DNA of 64,000 bases from Levilactobacillus suantsaii (GCF_004115745.1 NZ_QXIL01000009.1:1-64000), one strand, 5' to 3'; counted from the stretch's first letter, positions 1 to 8,961 are shown. Numbers and translations are program-made. Notes: generated by a model from the letters alone, not told the origin.

Positions 1-118
1 TTAAATTCCATTTTTGTTTAACAACTGTATATTTTGACGCAGCGTTAGCAGACTGTGTCCCAAGTCCTAATAATAGTGCACAAGCAGCCGCCAAAACACC
101 CCAAATTATTTTTTTCAT
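1..118 (-). CDS. Exported small protein, N-terminal part only
   Basis: A reading frame starts at ATG 118-116 and runs off the left edge after 39 codons. It opens with two lysines, a hydrophobic core rich in Ala and Leu, and an Ala-Asn-Ala-Ala end that looks like a signal peptidase I site, followed by a short polar start of the mature chain. A ribosome site (AGGGGG) lies about 9 bases upstream. The product is therefore secreted or wall-associated. The function cannot be told from the visible part. Confidence 0.6.
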   Translation of the reverse strand, partial: MKKIIWGVLAAACALLLGLGTQSANAASKYTVVKQKWNL

Positions 119-240
119 TTATATTAACCCCCTACAAATTTAATTATAACGCAGGTGTCAGAACAAAGCGGGTAAACACATCATTAAAATATAGAAATTA
201 TTTAGTCGTGTAACGCGAATAACTGGTCATCTAATTCGTT

Positions 241-290
241 AAAATGCCCCCTCTAAGTTTGGATTTACGCCAACTTAGGGGAGGCACTTT
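241..290 (-). terminator. Hairpin, likely intrinsic terminator
   Basis: A G+C-rich inverted repeat (TGCCCCCTCTAAGTT / AACTTAGGGGAGGCA, one mismatch) is followed on the minus strand by TTTT. It lies downstream of the tex remnant and upstream of the exported-protein gene, so it probably ends tex transcription. The rest of 119-461 holds no gene that I can support; a second small dyad (CCCATGAT / ATCATGGG) sits at 422-441. Confidence 0.5.
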
Positions 291-461
291 AACGAGAGGT
301 TAGCAATTTTTTAGGTTCTATAACAGATTGTACTCATTAATAACCTTGATCTAGGGTGAGCTTAATTAGTCTTTGGCATGGTTTAAGAGGCTAATTCTGT
401 TACAGTCTCAGGCTCCCCCATCCCATGATTGACATCATGGGAATTTTAACTAAAAGTGTGT

Positions 462-2659
462 TTAATCTTGTGGGCGTTGGCGCATAGTGAGTTGAATCCG
501 GTTCCGTTGTTCGTCCACGCTTAAGACCCAGACGGTCACCACATCCCCAATCGCCACTTCGGCGTTAGGATCACTAACATAGTGGTCGGCTAACTGTGAA
601 ATGTGGACCAGCCCATCTTGTTTGACGCCAATGTCCACGAAGGCGCCGAAATCAACGACGTTACGGACGGTGCCTTGTAGCTCCATACCGGGTTTTAAAT
701 CCGCTATGGTCAGCACGTCCTGGCGTAATAACGGAGCGGGCATACTATCACGCAAATCGCGTCCGGGTTTACTCAGCCCCGCTAAAATATCCGTTAAGGT
801 GGCCGTCCCAATGTCTAATTGTTGCGCCCACTTAGCCGTGTTCAATTGACGGACCTGTTGTTGTAAGTCGGCCGTTCCCAACGCTTTAGTCGTGGTCCCC
901 ATTTCCTTAAGGAGTTGTCGCGCGACCACATAGCTTTCCGGATGAATATCCGTGTTATCCAAGGGCTCACTACCGTCGATGATACGTAAGAAGCCGACCG
1001 CTTGTTGGTACGCCTTAGGTCCCAGCCGCGGGACGGCCTTTAACGTCTGCCGGTTGGCGAAAGCCCCGTGGTCGTTGCGAAACGTCACGATGTTTTGCAC
1101 CGTGGTCGTGGTTAACCCAGAAATGTGGGTTAGAAGTTCGGGACTAGCGGTATTAACGTTGACCCCCACTTGATTGACCGCCGTTTCAACTACCCGGTCT
1201 AGTTGCGCATCCAGCGCCTTTTCGGGCACGTCATGTTGGTACTGACCGACACCAATGGCTTTGGGGTCAACCTTGATGAGTTCCGCCAGCGGATCCTGTA
1301 ACCGGCGGCCAATACTAATGGCCGAGCGTTCTTCGACGTGGAGGTCCGCAAATTCTGCCGGGCGTTAGCGCTGGCCGAGTAGACCGATGCCCCCGCTTCG
1401 TTGACGATGACGTAGTAGACGGGATGATCTAACGTTTTTAAAATCTCACTGACAAATTCCTCGGATTCGCGGCTCGCGGTCCCGTTACCAATGGCGATCA
1501 TTTCCACGTGGTACTGTTCTAGCAACCGTTTAAATTCGGGTCCAGCCGCCGCTCGTTGCTTGCCACTAGCCGGCTTGTGAGGATAAATAACCTGTTTGGC
1601 TAAAAAACGCCCGTTGGCATCCATGATGGCGAGCTTACACCCGGTCCGGTATGCCGGGTCAAAGCCCATGACAACTTTCCCCTTCAAAGGCGCCTGCATC
1701 AACAGGTGGTATAAATTATTGCCGAAGACCTGAATGGCGTGATTGTTGGCTTGCTCAGTTAAATGCCGACGGAGTTCCCGTTCAATGGCCGGGCCTAAGA
1801 AACGCTTGTAAGCGTCGGCGAACGCGGCCGTGATTTTCGCCACGGCCGGTCCCTGGTGCTGCCCGACTAAGCGAAAATGACCATATTGTAGAATCGATGG
1901 GTCATCGACCGCAATCCCGACCGATAACACTTTTTCCCGTTCCCCTCGGTTAATGGCGAGAATCCGGTATGGCGGGAGCTGTTTCAAGGCCTGACTAAAG
2001 TCATAGTAAGTCGCGTAGACCTGCTGCTCATCGAGGGCTTGGGCCCCGCGTTTGAGCTTACTGGTTAGGTCACCGTGTTGCCAGGTGTACCGGCGAATCC
2101 ATTCCCGAAAGGCCGCCTGCTCACTGAAGGTTTCGGCCAAGATTTCGTGGACTCCGGCCCAAACTGCCGGGAGATTGGGTAAATCCTTGTCCGCCGCGAT
2201 AAACGTTGCCGCTTTCGTGTCGAGGTCCCCAGCAGGAAACGTCAATAACCACTGGGCTAGTGGCGTTAATCCGGCTTAACGGGCGACCGTGGCCTTGGTC
2301 CGCCGCTTTTGTTTGTACGGCAGGTAAAGGTCCTCGACCTGTTGCAGGACGGTTGCCTGAGCCAATTGCTGCTTGAGGGGTGCCGTTAATTTTCCCTGTT
2401 CTTGGATGAGCTTCAGGACATCCTGGCGCCGCTGGTTCAATTTTTGCAGCCGGTGGGCCTCGTCTTCGATTTCACGAATCGCCACTTCGTCGAGGGTCCC
2501 GGTCCGCTCCTTGCGGTAACGGGCAATAAAGGGAACTGTGTTGCCCTCATCTAATAGCGTCAGTACCGCTTGAATCTGTTGGACGCGGTAGTGACTAAGT
2601 TGTTGATGAACGGACCTGGCTAGTTTTACGAGGCCAGTTGATGCTGAGTTGAGTACCAT
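462..2659 (-). pseudogene. tex: Tex-type transcription accessory protein, broken by a stop and a frameshift
   Basis: Three collinear pieces together spell a Tex/YhgF protein of about 730 residues: an N-terminal helical region, the YqgF-like RNase H fold (VVMGFDPAYRTGCKLA), helix-hairpin-helix repeats, and a C-terminal S1 RNA-binding domain (GMELQGTVRNVVDFGAFVDIG). Start ATG 2659 has GGAGG 6 bases upstream. Lesion 1 is an in-frame TAA at 2276-2278, where the family has Glu in the KRRTKAT-AREAGL segment; the frame continues unchanged after it. Lesion 2 is a one-base loss near 1357-1362 (a GGGG run shortened to GGG on the coding strand), after ..SASANAR. Restoring one base continues the family sequence ..EFADLHVEERSAISIGRR. 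Tex acts with RNA polymerase and nucleic acids; this copy should be non-functional unless the lesions are sequence errors. Confidence 0.9.
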
Positions 2660-2829
2660 GTCATTCCTCCGTTAAGTCAAAATTAAATTCAATTTTATCT
2701 GTCATTTTAGTCGTCAACGCTAAAGATAAACGCAGGTAGGCCATATTCATTAATTATAGCATGGGTCGGTCGGATTAAGACGATACCCATAGTGCATCCC
2801 CAAACCAGAGTCGTACAAACCAGGGTTAT

Positions 2830-3726
2830 TTAATTATCGATGATTTGCTGTACCACGTTTGTCAGCTTAACCATGGCTGGCGTTAATTTTAACGGCGCCA
2901 TGATACCGTAAGGAATGCTGACGGGGAGATTTAACGGCCGCGTGACTGTCCCGGGTAAAATTGCCGGCCAACAATCGAGGGTCAATAAAGGCTGATTCGG
3001 TAAAATATCCCGATTAAACGTCTCAATCGTATAGTGGGCATCGGCCGCCATAGCCGTAAATTTGATCTGGGCTTGGGCCAAATAGTCGTAAACCTGATCA
3101 ATCGCATTTGATTCATATTGGGGAATTAAGGCCAACTTAGTTCCGACCAAATCATCCGGCTGAATCACGGCCTGACGAGCCAAAGCATCGGTCTGGCACA
3201 TAGTCAAGGTCAGCTTAGCCGTTGCCAGTTGGTAAAAATGAATATGCGAGGGTGTTTGCTGAAAGCCTGAAGGACCAACTAACAGATCAACCTGTTCACC
3301 TAAGTGCTGATACAGCATCGGAAATCCCATGTTCAGGGTCTCCAACGGAATGAATTGAAACCGATAATCTGGTAGCTGACGACTAACTTCGGCCCACAAG
3401 GCAGATTGACGACTAGCCGGATTCAACGTGGACGTTCCAATCCGAATCACTTTAGCTTGACTTCCCGTATAATGCTGAACCTGTTTCAGGAGACTTTCAC
3501 TGTGATTAATCAAGGCGGGCGCCTGTTGATGGAGTAATTTTCCCGCTGCCGTTAGTTGCACACCCTGGGCGGTCCTTAAAAACAGAGTCACCCCAATCTG
3601 CTTTTCTAGCTCTTCAATCCGTCGTTTGACGGCCGGGGGCGTTAAATAACCGTGAGCAGCAGCTTGCGTAAAACTCCCATTAGTCACGACCAATTCAAAA
3701 ATCGCCAAACTCATCATATCTAACAT
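2830..3726 (-). CDS. LysR family transcriptional regulator
   Basis: This is a 298-residue protein with an N-terminal winged helix-turn-helix (about residues 10-60, FTQAAAHGYLTPPAVKRRIEELE) and a C-terminal periplasmic-binding-like effector domain, the normal LysR length and layout. An upstream ATG at 3747 is in frame, but GGAGG lies 7 bases before ATG 3726, so I choose 3726. It is transcribed away from the MFS gene at 3843. LysR proteins usually control the divergent neighbour, so it likely regulates that transporter in response to an unknown ligand. Confidence 0.85.
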   Translation of the reverse strand: MLDMMSLAIFELVVTNGSFTQAAAHGYLTPPAVKRRIEELEKQIGVTLFLRTAQGVQLTAAGKLLHQQAPALINHSESLLKQVQHYTGSQAKVIRIGTSTLNPASRQSALWAEVSRQLPDYRFQFIPLETLNMGFPMLYQHLGEQVDLLVGPSGFQQTPSHIHFYQLATAKLTLTMCQTDALARQAVIQPDDLVGTKLALIPQYESNAIDQVYDYLAQAQIKFTAMAADAHYTIETFNRDILPNQPLLTLDCWPAILPGTVTRPLNLPVSIPYGIMAPLKLTPAMVKLTNVVQQIIDN

Positions 3727-3842
3727 TGCCATTCCTCCATTAACCATCCCTTAATTCGCCTTAACAAAAGCTTTCTTCCCAACCGATTTCACTGGTTTTA
3801 AACTAAGACTACTTATTAGTTAAGAAAGATGGCGTTTAAACG

Positions 3843-5195
3843 ATGCGTTTGAAACACTTTGATTTTATCATGTTAATTTTCCTGCTGGCCTATTTCATTA
3901 TTCTGGTAGACACATCCCTCGTCTTTACCTGCTCCAACGAAATCGGCCGTTCTTTTGCGATGACGACGAATCAAGCGACCTGGATCAGCAATGCTTACGG
4001 CCTCACCTTTGGCAGCCTCCTCCTTCTGGGTGGACGCTTAGGTGACTTATGGGGCCGAAAGCCAATTTTTATCACGGGGCTCCTGATTTTCGGAATCAGT
4101 TCACTGACCGTGGGCTTAGCAACCAGTATGTTCATGCTCATTTTAGCCCGCGCTGTCCAGGGAGTTGGGGCCGCCATCATTGCGCCCGCCACCTTAGCTA
4201 TTATTATGGATAATTATCAAGGTTCTCAACGGGACCACGCAATTGCCGTTTATGGGGCAATGTCTGGCATTGGGGTTAGTCTCGGCCTCATTATCGGCGC
4301 GGGCATCACAACTTTATGGTCATGGCGTGCTGGCTTTTTTATTAATTTACCCATCACCCTAGGCTTAATTTGGTTAACCCAGCGTTATCTGCCAGCGTCA
4401 AGTCGGCAACGACGCACCCTCGATTGGTCGGGAGTTGCCCTTTCGTTTTTAGGTATTGTGGGCCTGATTAACGGAATTAACGGCTATGGCAATCGGCTAC
4501 TTTCCCTACTGATTGGTCTGCTACTGCTGGGAGGCTTTGCCCATCACGAAATAAGTAGCCCCCAAACATTAATTCCAGTGGCTATTTTAAATAATGCCTC
4601 CCGTACTCAAGCCTATTTGATTCGATTCGTTTATTCGGCGGCAATTACTAGCTTCTGGTTTTTCACTCCCCGGATTCTCCAAACGTTATACCACCTGAAT
4701 CCAATTTTAGTTGGAGCCTCATTTTTGCCCATGACGTTGGTTAATTTCTGGTCTGCTCACCAGGTGGATCATTTAACCTGTCGGTATGGTAATCGCCAAC
4801 CACTTTTATGGGGACTGATGATTGGCTTGATTGGTTTCCTGGGCTTACTAGGCATTCATCCCGGTGGAAACTATTGGGTAACCGTTGCCCTCCCGATGGT
4901 TCTGATTGGCTACGGCCAAGGCTGGATTTTAAGTCCCGTGACCACCTTAGCCGTAACCGGATTATCGCCCTCAGCAGCCGGTATCGGTTCCGGTCTAATT
5001 AACATCATGTTGCAACTTGGTGGCGTTACGGGACTAGCAACGCTTGCAACGTTATTTTCACACAACGGGTTACTTTCAGCTTACCATTTTGAATCACTGG
5101 GGATGGCACTACTCGTCTTAATTGGTCTGGGTATTACGCTGAACCTGGTTCGAGTAGCTGCACACCAACGACTAGTCTATAAAAAGTCGAATTAA
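3843..5195 (+). CDS. MFS drug-type transporter (EmrB/QacA-like)
   Basis: A 450-residue, highly hydrophobic protein with 12 or more predicted membrane spans. The first span carries the Asp of drug:proton antiporters (LVDTSLVF). The loop between spans 2 and 3 has the MFS motif A (GGRLGDLWGRKP), and span 5 carries the motif C-like region (GIGVSLGLIIGAGI). This fits an EmrB/QacA-type drug:H+ antiporter at the cytoplasmic membrane. The ribosome site is weak (AGAAAGA). It diverges from the LysR gene across 116 bases that should hold both promoters. The substrate is unknown. Confidence 0.85.
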   Translation: MRLKHFDFIMLIFLLAYFIILVDTSLVFTCSNEIGRSFAMTTNQATWISNAYGLTFGSLLLLGGRLGDLWGRKPIFITGLLIFGISSLTVGLATSMFMLILARAVQGVGAAIIAPATLAIIMDNYQGSQRDHAIAVYGAMSGIGVSLGLIIGAGITTLWSWRAGFFINLPITLGLIWLTQRYLPASSRQRRTLDWSGVALSFLGIVGLINGINGYGNRLLSLLIGLLLLGGFAHHEISSPQTLIPVAILNNASRTQAYLIRFVYSAAITSFWFFTPRILQTLYHLNPILVGASFLPMTLVNFWSAHQVDHLTCRYGNRQPLLWGLMIGLIGFLGLLGIHPGGNYWVTVALPMVLIGYGQGWILSPVTTLAVTGLSPSAAGIGSGLINIMLQLGGVTGLATLATLFSHNGLLSAYHFESLGMALLVLIGLGITLNLVRVAAHQRLVYKKSN

Positions 5196-5398
5196 AGTAT
5201 GGGCAAAGTCACACTCGTTAAGTATAGCATGGGCTAGAATCATTTTAACGCTGATAAGGACACCATTGATGAGTCTAAAATGGCTAAATTAGTTCCTGTT
5301 TAATTTAAACAAGACATTTTACCCCCAGTTAAACAGTCGTCTTCTCCCGGCAAATATGCTAAGCTAAAGTCAAGAACGTCTGTTTGGAGGCCCTGTTT

Positions 5399-6463
5399 AT
5401 GGAAAAGCAACACTATTTAAAACTCATCGACGAAGAACTCGCCCAAGCGCCCTGGTTCGTCCAGGAATACTATCAGGCTAAATCGACGATTCCCCTGTCC
5501 CCGGCGACGTTGTATCAGTACCTGACCGAATTTCGGCGCTTCTTTAACTGGTTGATTAGCGAGGGCCTCACCACGGCGACGCAGCCGACCGAGATTTCCC
5601 TCGACCTATTGGCCCATTTGAAAAAGGAAACGGTGGAACTCTACAAGTCCGCCCTATTGAACCAAACAAAACTGACCGGTGCGCGGGGCAGTCGGTCTCA
5701 CCCCACTATCAACCGCTCGTTGAACGCGTTATCTTCGCTCTTCAAGTATCTGACCGAAGACACTGAAGATGAGCACGGTGAAGCCTACTTTGACCGTAAC
5801 GTGATGCATAAGATTGCGCTGGTACGGACAAATGAAACTTATGCCACCCGGGCGGCGAACCTCAAGACCAAGTTGATGCTGGGCAATACGGATCACGACT
5901 ACCTCGACTTCATCGATCATAAGTACGAACAAGGCCTGACACCGGCCCAACGGCGGTATTTTAAACGCGATAAGCGCCGGGACCTCGCCATCAACGCCCT
6001 CTTACTCGGCAGTGGCCTGCGGGTATCCGAAGCGGCCAACGCGGATTTGCGCCAATTGAACTTAAAGACCGCTACGATTGGGGTCGTGCGCAAAGGGGGC
6101 CAACGCGATACCGTGCCGATTGCCCCCTGGACCATGCCCTATATTCAGGCTTACGTTGAGCAACGTCCCACACTTTATCACGCAACGGCCAGTGACCGGG
6201 CCTTGTTTTTGACCATTTATCGCGGCCAGGCCTCCCGGATGCAGGCTAATTCCATCGAAAAAATGGTCGCCAAGTATTCGAGTGCCTTCAAAGTCCGCAT
6301 CACGCCCCATAAGTTGCGGCATACTTTGGCTTCAAAATTGTATCTGGCAACGAAGAATGAGCAATTAGTCGCCACCCAGCTGGGGCAAAACTCGACAACT
6401 GCAACGGGTTTATACACGCACATGATTGATGACGAACAACGTAAGGGATTGAAGAAACTTTAG
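5399..6463 (+). CDS. xerS: Tyrosine recombinase XerS
   Basis: A 354-residue single-protein Xer recombinase of the lactococcal/streptococcal XerS type. It resolves chromosome dimers at a dif site with FtsK. It has an N-terminal SAM-like core-binding domain (about 20-130) and a C-terminal catalytic domain. Visible catalytic residues are Arg (GSGLRVSEA), Lys (VRKGGQ), HxxR (HKLRHT) and the Tyr nucleophile (LYTHM). The position that is often His before the Tyr (LGH) is Gln here (LGQNS). An upstream TTG (5384) is open, but GGAGG at 5386-5390 is well placed for ATG 5399. A 15-base palindrome (TGTTTAATTTAAACA, 5297-5311) lies upstream; I could not assign a dif core. A decayed copy of the gene end lies at 8962-9066. 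Confidence 0.9.
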   Translation: MEKQHYLKLIDEELAQAPWFVQEYYQAKSTIPLSPATLYQYLTEFRRFFNWLISEGLTTATQPTEISLDLLAHLKKETVELYKSALLNQTKLTGARGSRSHPTINRSLNALSSLFKYLTEDTEDEHGEAYFDRNVMHKIALVRTNETYATRAANLKTKLMLGNTDHDYLDFIDHKYEQGLTPAQRRYFKRDKRRDLAINALLLGSGLRVSEAANADLRQLNLKTATIGVVRKGGQRDTVPIAPWTMPYIQAYVEQRPTLYHATASDRALFLTIYRGQASRMQANSIEKMVAKYSSAFKVRITPHKLRHTLASKLYLATKNEQLVATQLGQNSTTATGLYTHMIDDEQRKGLKKL

Positions 6464-6491
6464 GCGATACAGCGTTGTCTTCAGAAAAAAC

Positions 6492-6540
6492 AAACACCGC
6501 CCCTGCTGAAATTTACGCAAATTCAGCAGGGGCGGTGTTT
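6492..6540. terminator. Bidirectional terminator between xerS and the monooxygenase gene
   Basis: A 19-bp perfect stem (AAACACCGCCCCTGCTGAA and its complement) with an 11-base loop ends in TTT on both strands. It lies between the convergent genes xerS and the nitronate monooxygenase gene. Confidence 0.85.
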
Positions 6541-6602
6541 TCAGAAATAAGTTCACCTGATTTGTCCAAAATAAATTTAACTGAGCCTCAGTAACAACTC
6601 GC

Positions 6603-7562
6603 TTATGCCTCCATTAAGGATTGGATGAGGGTTTTAACCGGTAATACCTTTTTAAGCGTATCGACACCAGTATTCACACTCACGATACCCGTTTGAAAAT
6701 CCCCTTGAAGCATCCCCGGACGTACGCCCCCATTAACGCTGATTTGATGATCCAAATCGTTGTCTTTGGGCGTAGCCAGTTGGACTTGAGCATATTTTTT
6801 CGCTGGCCGTGTGTCCAGCGAACGTTGCGTGGGAGATACCCGAAAAAGGTTGTGGTGCGTTGCCGTCGCAACCATTTTTTTAGCCACGGGACTCATCGGC
6901 GACTCGGTCGTCATTAAGAAACGACTCCCAATGTAAACGCCCCGTGCACCCAAAGCAAGGGCCGCTTTAACACCGCGGCGATCATTGATGCCACCAGCAG
7001 CTAATACGGGGATGTTGACGGCATCGACCATGGTTGGAACAACGGTGAACGTTCCAAAATCTTGTTTCGGTAATACCCCGCCTTCGTCTGAGCCGGTGGC
7101 GACCGCGATATCTGCCCCGTAACGTTCCCCTAACTGCATTTGCGCAACTGTTGGTGTTAAGGGCCGAAAGATGATGATTCCCTGATGCGCTTTGATGAGT
7201 TGAAATAATTCTTGGTGGGCTGTACCGACTACAACGAAATATTTCACGCCCTCGGCAAAAGCGACCTTGAGGATTTCACGCGTATAAGTAGTATCGGCCA
7301 AGCTTTTACCGTCGTTTGGCGTTAAAATATTTAAGCCAAATGATTTTGAAGTGAGATTTTGGACCTGCTTGATTTCTGCCCGCATGCGTTCAGCCACTTC
7401 ATGCGGGTCTCTGGCATTCGTTTGCTGACCAGCGTTAGGGCCCAGGACACCTAAACCACCGGCATCGCTAACCGCAGCAACAAATTTAGCATTGGTCAAC
7501 CAAGACATTGGAGCTTGAATCAACGGGTACGTTGTTTGTAAGATTTTCGTAATGGGGTTCAT
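6603..7562 (-). CDS. Nitronate monooxygenase-type flavin oxidoreductase
   Basis: This 319-residue TIM-barrel flavoprotein belongs to the NMO/FabK/YrpB family. It shows the N-terminal LIQAPMSW start, GGLGVLGPNAG, the glycine-rich phosphate-binding stretch AAGGINDRRGVKAALALGARGVYIGSRF, and EGG in place of the family EAGGH. Members oxidise alkyl nitronates or act as FMN-dependent enoyl reductases. FabK genes normally sit in fatty-acid operons, which is not so here, so nitronate or quinone chemistry is more likely. AAGGAGG is 8 bases before the start. Its promoter carries an ATTTA-TATATCGC-TAAAT site (7579-7596) shared with the arginase-like and ArsR genes. Confidence 0.8.
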   Translation of the reverse strand: MNPITKILQTTYPLIQAPMSWLTNAKFVAAVSDAGGLGVLGPNAGQQTNARDPHEVAERMRAEIKQVQNLTSKSFGLNILTPNDGKSLADTTYTREILKVAFAEGVKYFVVVGTAHQELFQLIKAHQGIIIFRPLTPTVAQMQLGERYGADIAVATGSDEGGVLPKQDFGTFTVVPTMVDAVNIPVLAAGGINDRRGVKAALALGARGVYIGSRFLMTTESPMSPVAKKMVATATHHNLFRVSPTQRSLDTRPAKKYAQVQLATPKDNDLDHQISVNGGVRPGMLQGDFQTGIVSVNTGVDTLKKVLPVKTLIQSLMEA

Positions 7563-7578
7563 TTAGGTTCCTCCTTAG

Positions 7579-7596
7579 ATTTATATATCGCTAAAT
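7579..7596. promoter_or_regulatory. Operator-like site, monooxygenase gene
   Basis: ATTTATATATCGCTAAAT is an inverted repeat (ATTTA/TAAAT) around TATCG, just upstream of the ribosome site. It matches the arsR site ATTTACATATCGTAAAT and the arginase site ACTTAAGTATCGTTAAT. Binding of the ArsR protein is inferred. Confidence 0.5.
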
Positions 7597-7612
7597 ATGA
7601 ATATATTAGATG

Positions 7613-7641
7613 AAAAAATAAATGCCATCTGGCATTTATTT
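7613..7641 (-). terminator. Terminator after the arginase-like gene
   Basis: An 11-bp stem (AAATAAATGCC/GGCATTTATTT) with a 4-base loop runs into six T on the minus strand. It separates the arginase-like gene from the monooxygenase gene. Confidence 0.75.
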
Positions 7642-7649
7642 AGTCGTGT

Positions 7650-8504
7650 TTACTTAAAAATGGCTAGTTTTTGGAGTTCATTATGCAAATTAATGGCGTC
7701 CCACGGCATGTGTTCAGCAATCGATAGCCCAACTAGCTCGGCGTGGGCACTCACATCTTGGAGCACCCGGCTAACCGTTGCCAACTTCATCGACCCAATA
7801 GCTGCGCCAAATTTTTGTCGGTCTAACCCGGGCTCTGCCGGTAAAACAGACCGAAAATCGTCCGGGTCTAAGACGTCTAGGTCTAAGTGAAGGGCCACGT
7901 GCTTGATGCCGGCTGCCGTAAACCAGGCTAAGAGGCGATCACTAGTCGTTGCCAAGTCTGCGGGCGTGAGTACTGCCATCTGTAAATCAGAAACTAGATG
8001 GTCCATTGGGCGTAACGCTTGCGTTTGTAACCCGGCAAACAAGACTTGTTTAGGGGTAAATGGGTGTCGGACCTGCTGGTTAAATTTGGCCGCCCCTTTT
8101 TGCATCAAATTAGCTACGACCATTTCGTGAATATGGTGCGAAGTGTCCGGATCAGAGGCATCGGGATGCGCATCTAACCAGATGATACCCAAATCATCGG
8201 GATATTTGCCGTGCAGGTAATCAAAGGGCGCTTCCGAAATTGAACAATCGCCCCCGAGGGTGATGACTCGCTGGGGTTGTTTGATCCGTAACGTGTCAGC
8301 GGTCGTTTGCATTTGTCGTAACAGGCTTGTTTCACCGTCGATACGGTCATTATCGGTAACTGCCGTTTGATCGACCGGGATGTGCAAGGTTTCCGTTTGA
8401 GAACTTTCGGGTACCAAGGCCTCCAGAATTTTAGCTCCCATTTGATAATTAGCGTTCATCCCGCCCGGCCATTGTGGCAACACCAGACGCAAATTCTCCG
8501 TCAT
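7650..8504 (-). CDS. Arginase/ureohydrolase family protein
   Basis: A 284-residue member of the ureohydrolase fold. The manganese motifs are recognisable: GGDCS (GGDHS in arginases), WLDAHPDA (DAHxD), and LDLDVLDPDDF (SxDxDxxDP, Ser replaced by His). The Cys in motif 1 replaces a metal-ligand His, so arginase activity is not assured; the substrate may be another guanidino or amide compound. No arginine deiminase, ornithine or agmatine genes are nearby. The start is set by GGAGG 8 bases upstream. It has its own promoter with the shared TATCG operator-like site at 8537-8553, and terminators lie on both sides, so it is a one-gene unit within an ArsR-linked cassette. Confidence 0.8.
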   Translation of the reverse strand: MTENLRLVLPQWPGGMNANYQMGAKILEALVPESSQTETLHIPVDQTAVTDNDRIDGETSLLRQMQTTADTLRIKQPQRVITLGGDCSISEAPFDYLHGKYPDDLGIIWLDAHPDASDPDTSHHIHEMVVANLMQKGAAKFNQQVRHPFTPKQVLFAGLQTQALRPMDHLVSDLQMAVLTPADLATTSDRLLAWFTAAGIKHVALHLDLDVLDPDDFRSVLPAEPGLDRQKFGAAIGSMKLATVSRVLQDVSAHAELVGLSIAEHMPWDAINLHNELQKLAIFK

Positions 8505-8536
8505 ACTAAAGCCTCCATTTATATTTATAAATCGAA

Positions 8537-8553
8537 AATTAACGATACTTAAG
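8537..8553. promoter_or_regulatory. Operator-like site, arginase-like gene
   Basis: On the minus strand this reads ACTTAAGTATCGTTAAT, with inverted TTAA arms. It shares the TATCG core and flanks with the sites before the ArsR and monooxygenase genes. Confidence 0.45.
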
Positions 8554-8560
8554 TGGAAAT

Positions 8561-8583
8561 AAAAAGGAATTTCTTACAATTCC
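8561..8583 (-). terminator. Short terminator overlapping the arsR stop
   Basis: A GGAATT/AATTCC stem, with the stop codon at the start of the loop, is followed by TTTTT on the minus strand. The stem is weak (6 bp), but its position at the very end of the ArsR gene fits. Confidence 0.45.
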
Positions 8584-8894
8584 TCTGCCACGTACTGTGC
8601 TAACTCATGAATATGCTTGTCGTTCCGTCGGTAGTAGGTCCACTTCCCGTGCCGTTCCGAAATCAACAACCCACAGTTTTGCAAATCACTTAAGTATTTA
8701 GAAACAGTTGATTGGGCCAAACCGGCACGTTTAACGATGTCGGTCACACAAATTCCTCCCTTTTCCCGCATCATGAACCGTACAGTTTCACACGATACCG
8801 AAGTAATCTCCTTTTCTGGATTCTTGAGCCATTGTAGAATATCGAGCCGAGTCTGGTTAGATAGGACCGAAAACAACTTTGTATTAATTTCCAT
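8574..8894 (-). CDS. ArsR family repressor, probably leaderless
   Basis: A 106-residue winged-helix protein of ArsR/SmtB type: LSNQTRLDILQWL, then the recognition region GICVTDIVKRAGLAQSTVSKYLSDLQ, then the wing (SERHGKWTYYRR). Where metal-sensing ArsR has ELCVCDL, this has GICVTDI, so one of the paired cysteines is missing; three Cys (about 35, 49, 74) are present overall. A TATAAT box (8901-8906) ends only 6 bases before the ATG and there is no ribosome site, so the mRNA is probably leaderless. The operator-like repeat overlaps its -35 region, which suggests autorepression. It likely controls the two downstream enzyme genes. Confidence 0.8.
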   Translation of the reverse strand: MEINTKLFSVLSNQTRLDILQWLKNPEKEITSVSCETVRFMMREKGGICVTDIVKRAGLAQSTVSKYLSDLQNCGLLISERHGKWTYYRRNDKHIHELAQYVAEEL

Positions 8895-8900
8895 AGTTCT

Positions 8901-8930
8901 ATTATATTCATAATTTACGATATGTAAATA
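8901..8930 (-). promoter_or_regulatory. arsR promoter with operator-like repeat
   Basis: On the minus strand there is TTTACA (8928-8923), a 16-base spacer and TATAAT (8906-8901). A perfect inverted repeat ATTTAC-N5-GTAAAT (8913-8929) covers the -35 region and part of the spacer, a good position for a repressor. Confidence 0.6.
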
Positions 8931-8961
8931 GAATTATGGGAAAAATATAAAATTTATTGTC

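Noticed and set aside
422-441. CCCATGAT/ATCATGGG dyad as a terminator of tex
   Set aside because: The T-rich side is on the plus strand, against the direction of tex; the stem at 241-290 fits better.
5297-5311. Palindrome upstream of xerS as the dif site
   Set aside because: It is only 15 bases and lacks the two 11-base arms and spacer of a dif site.
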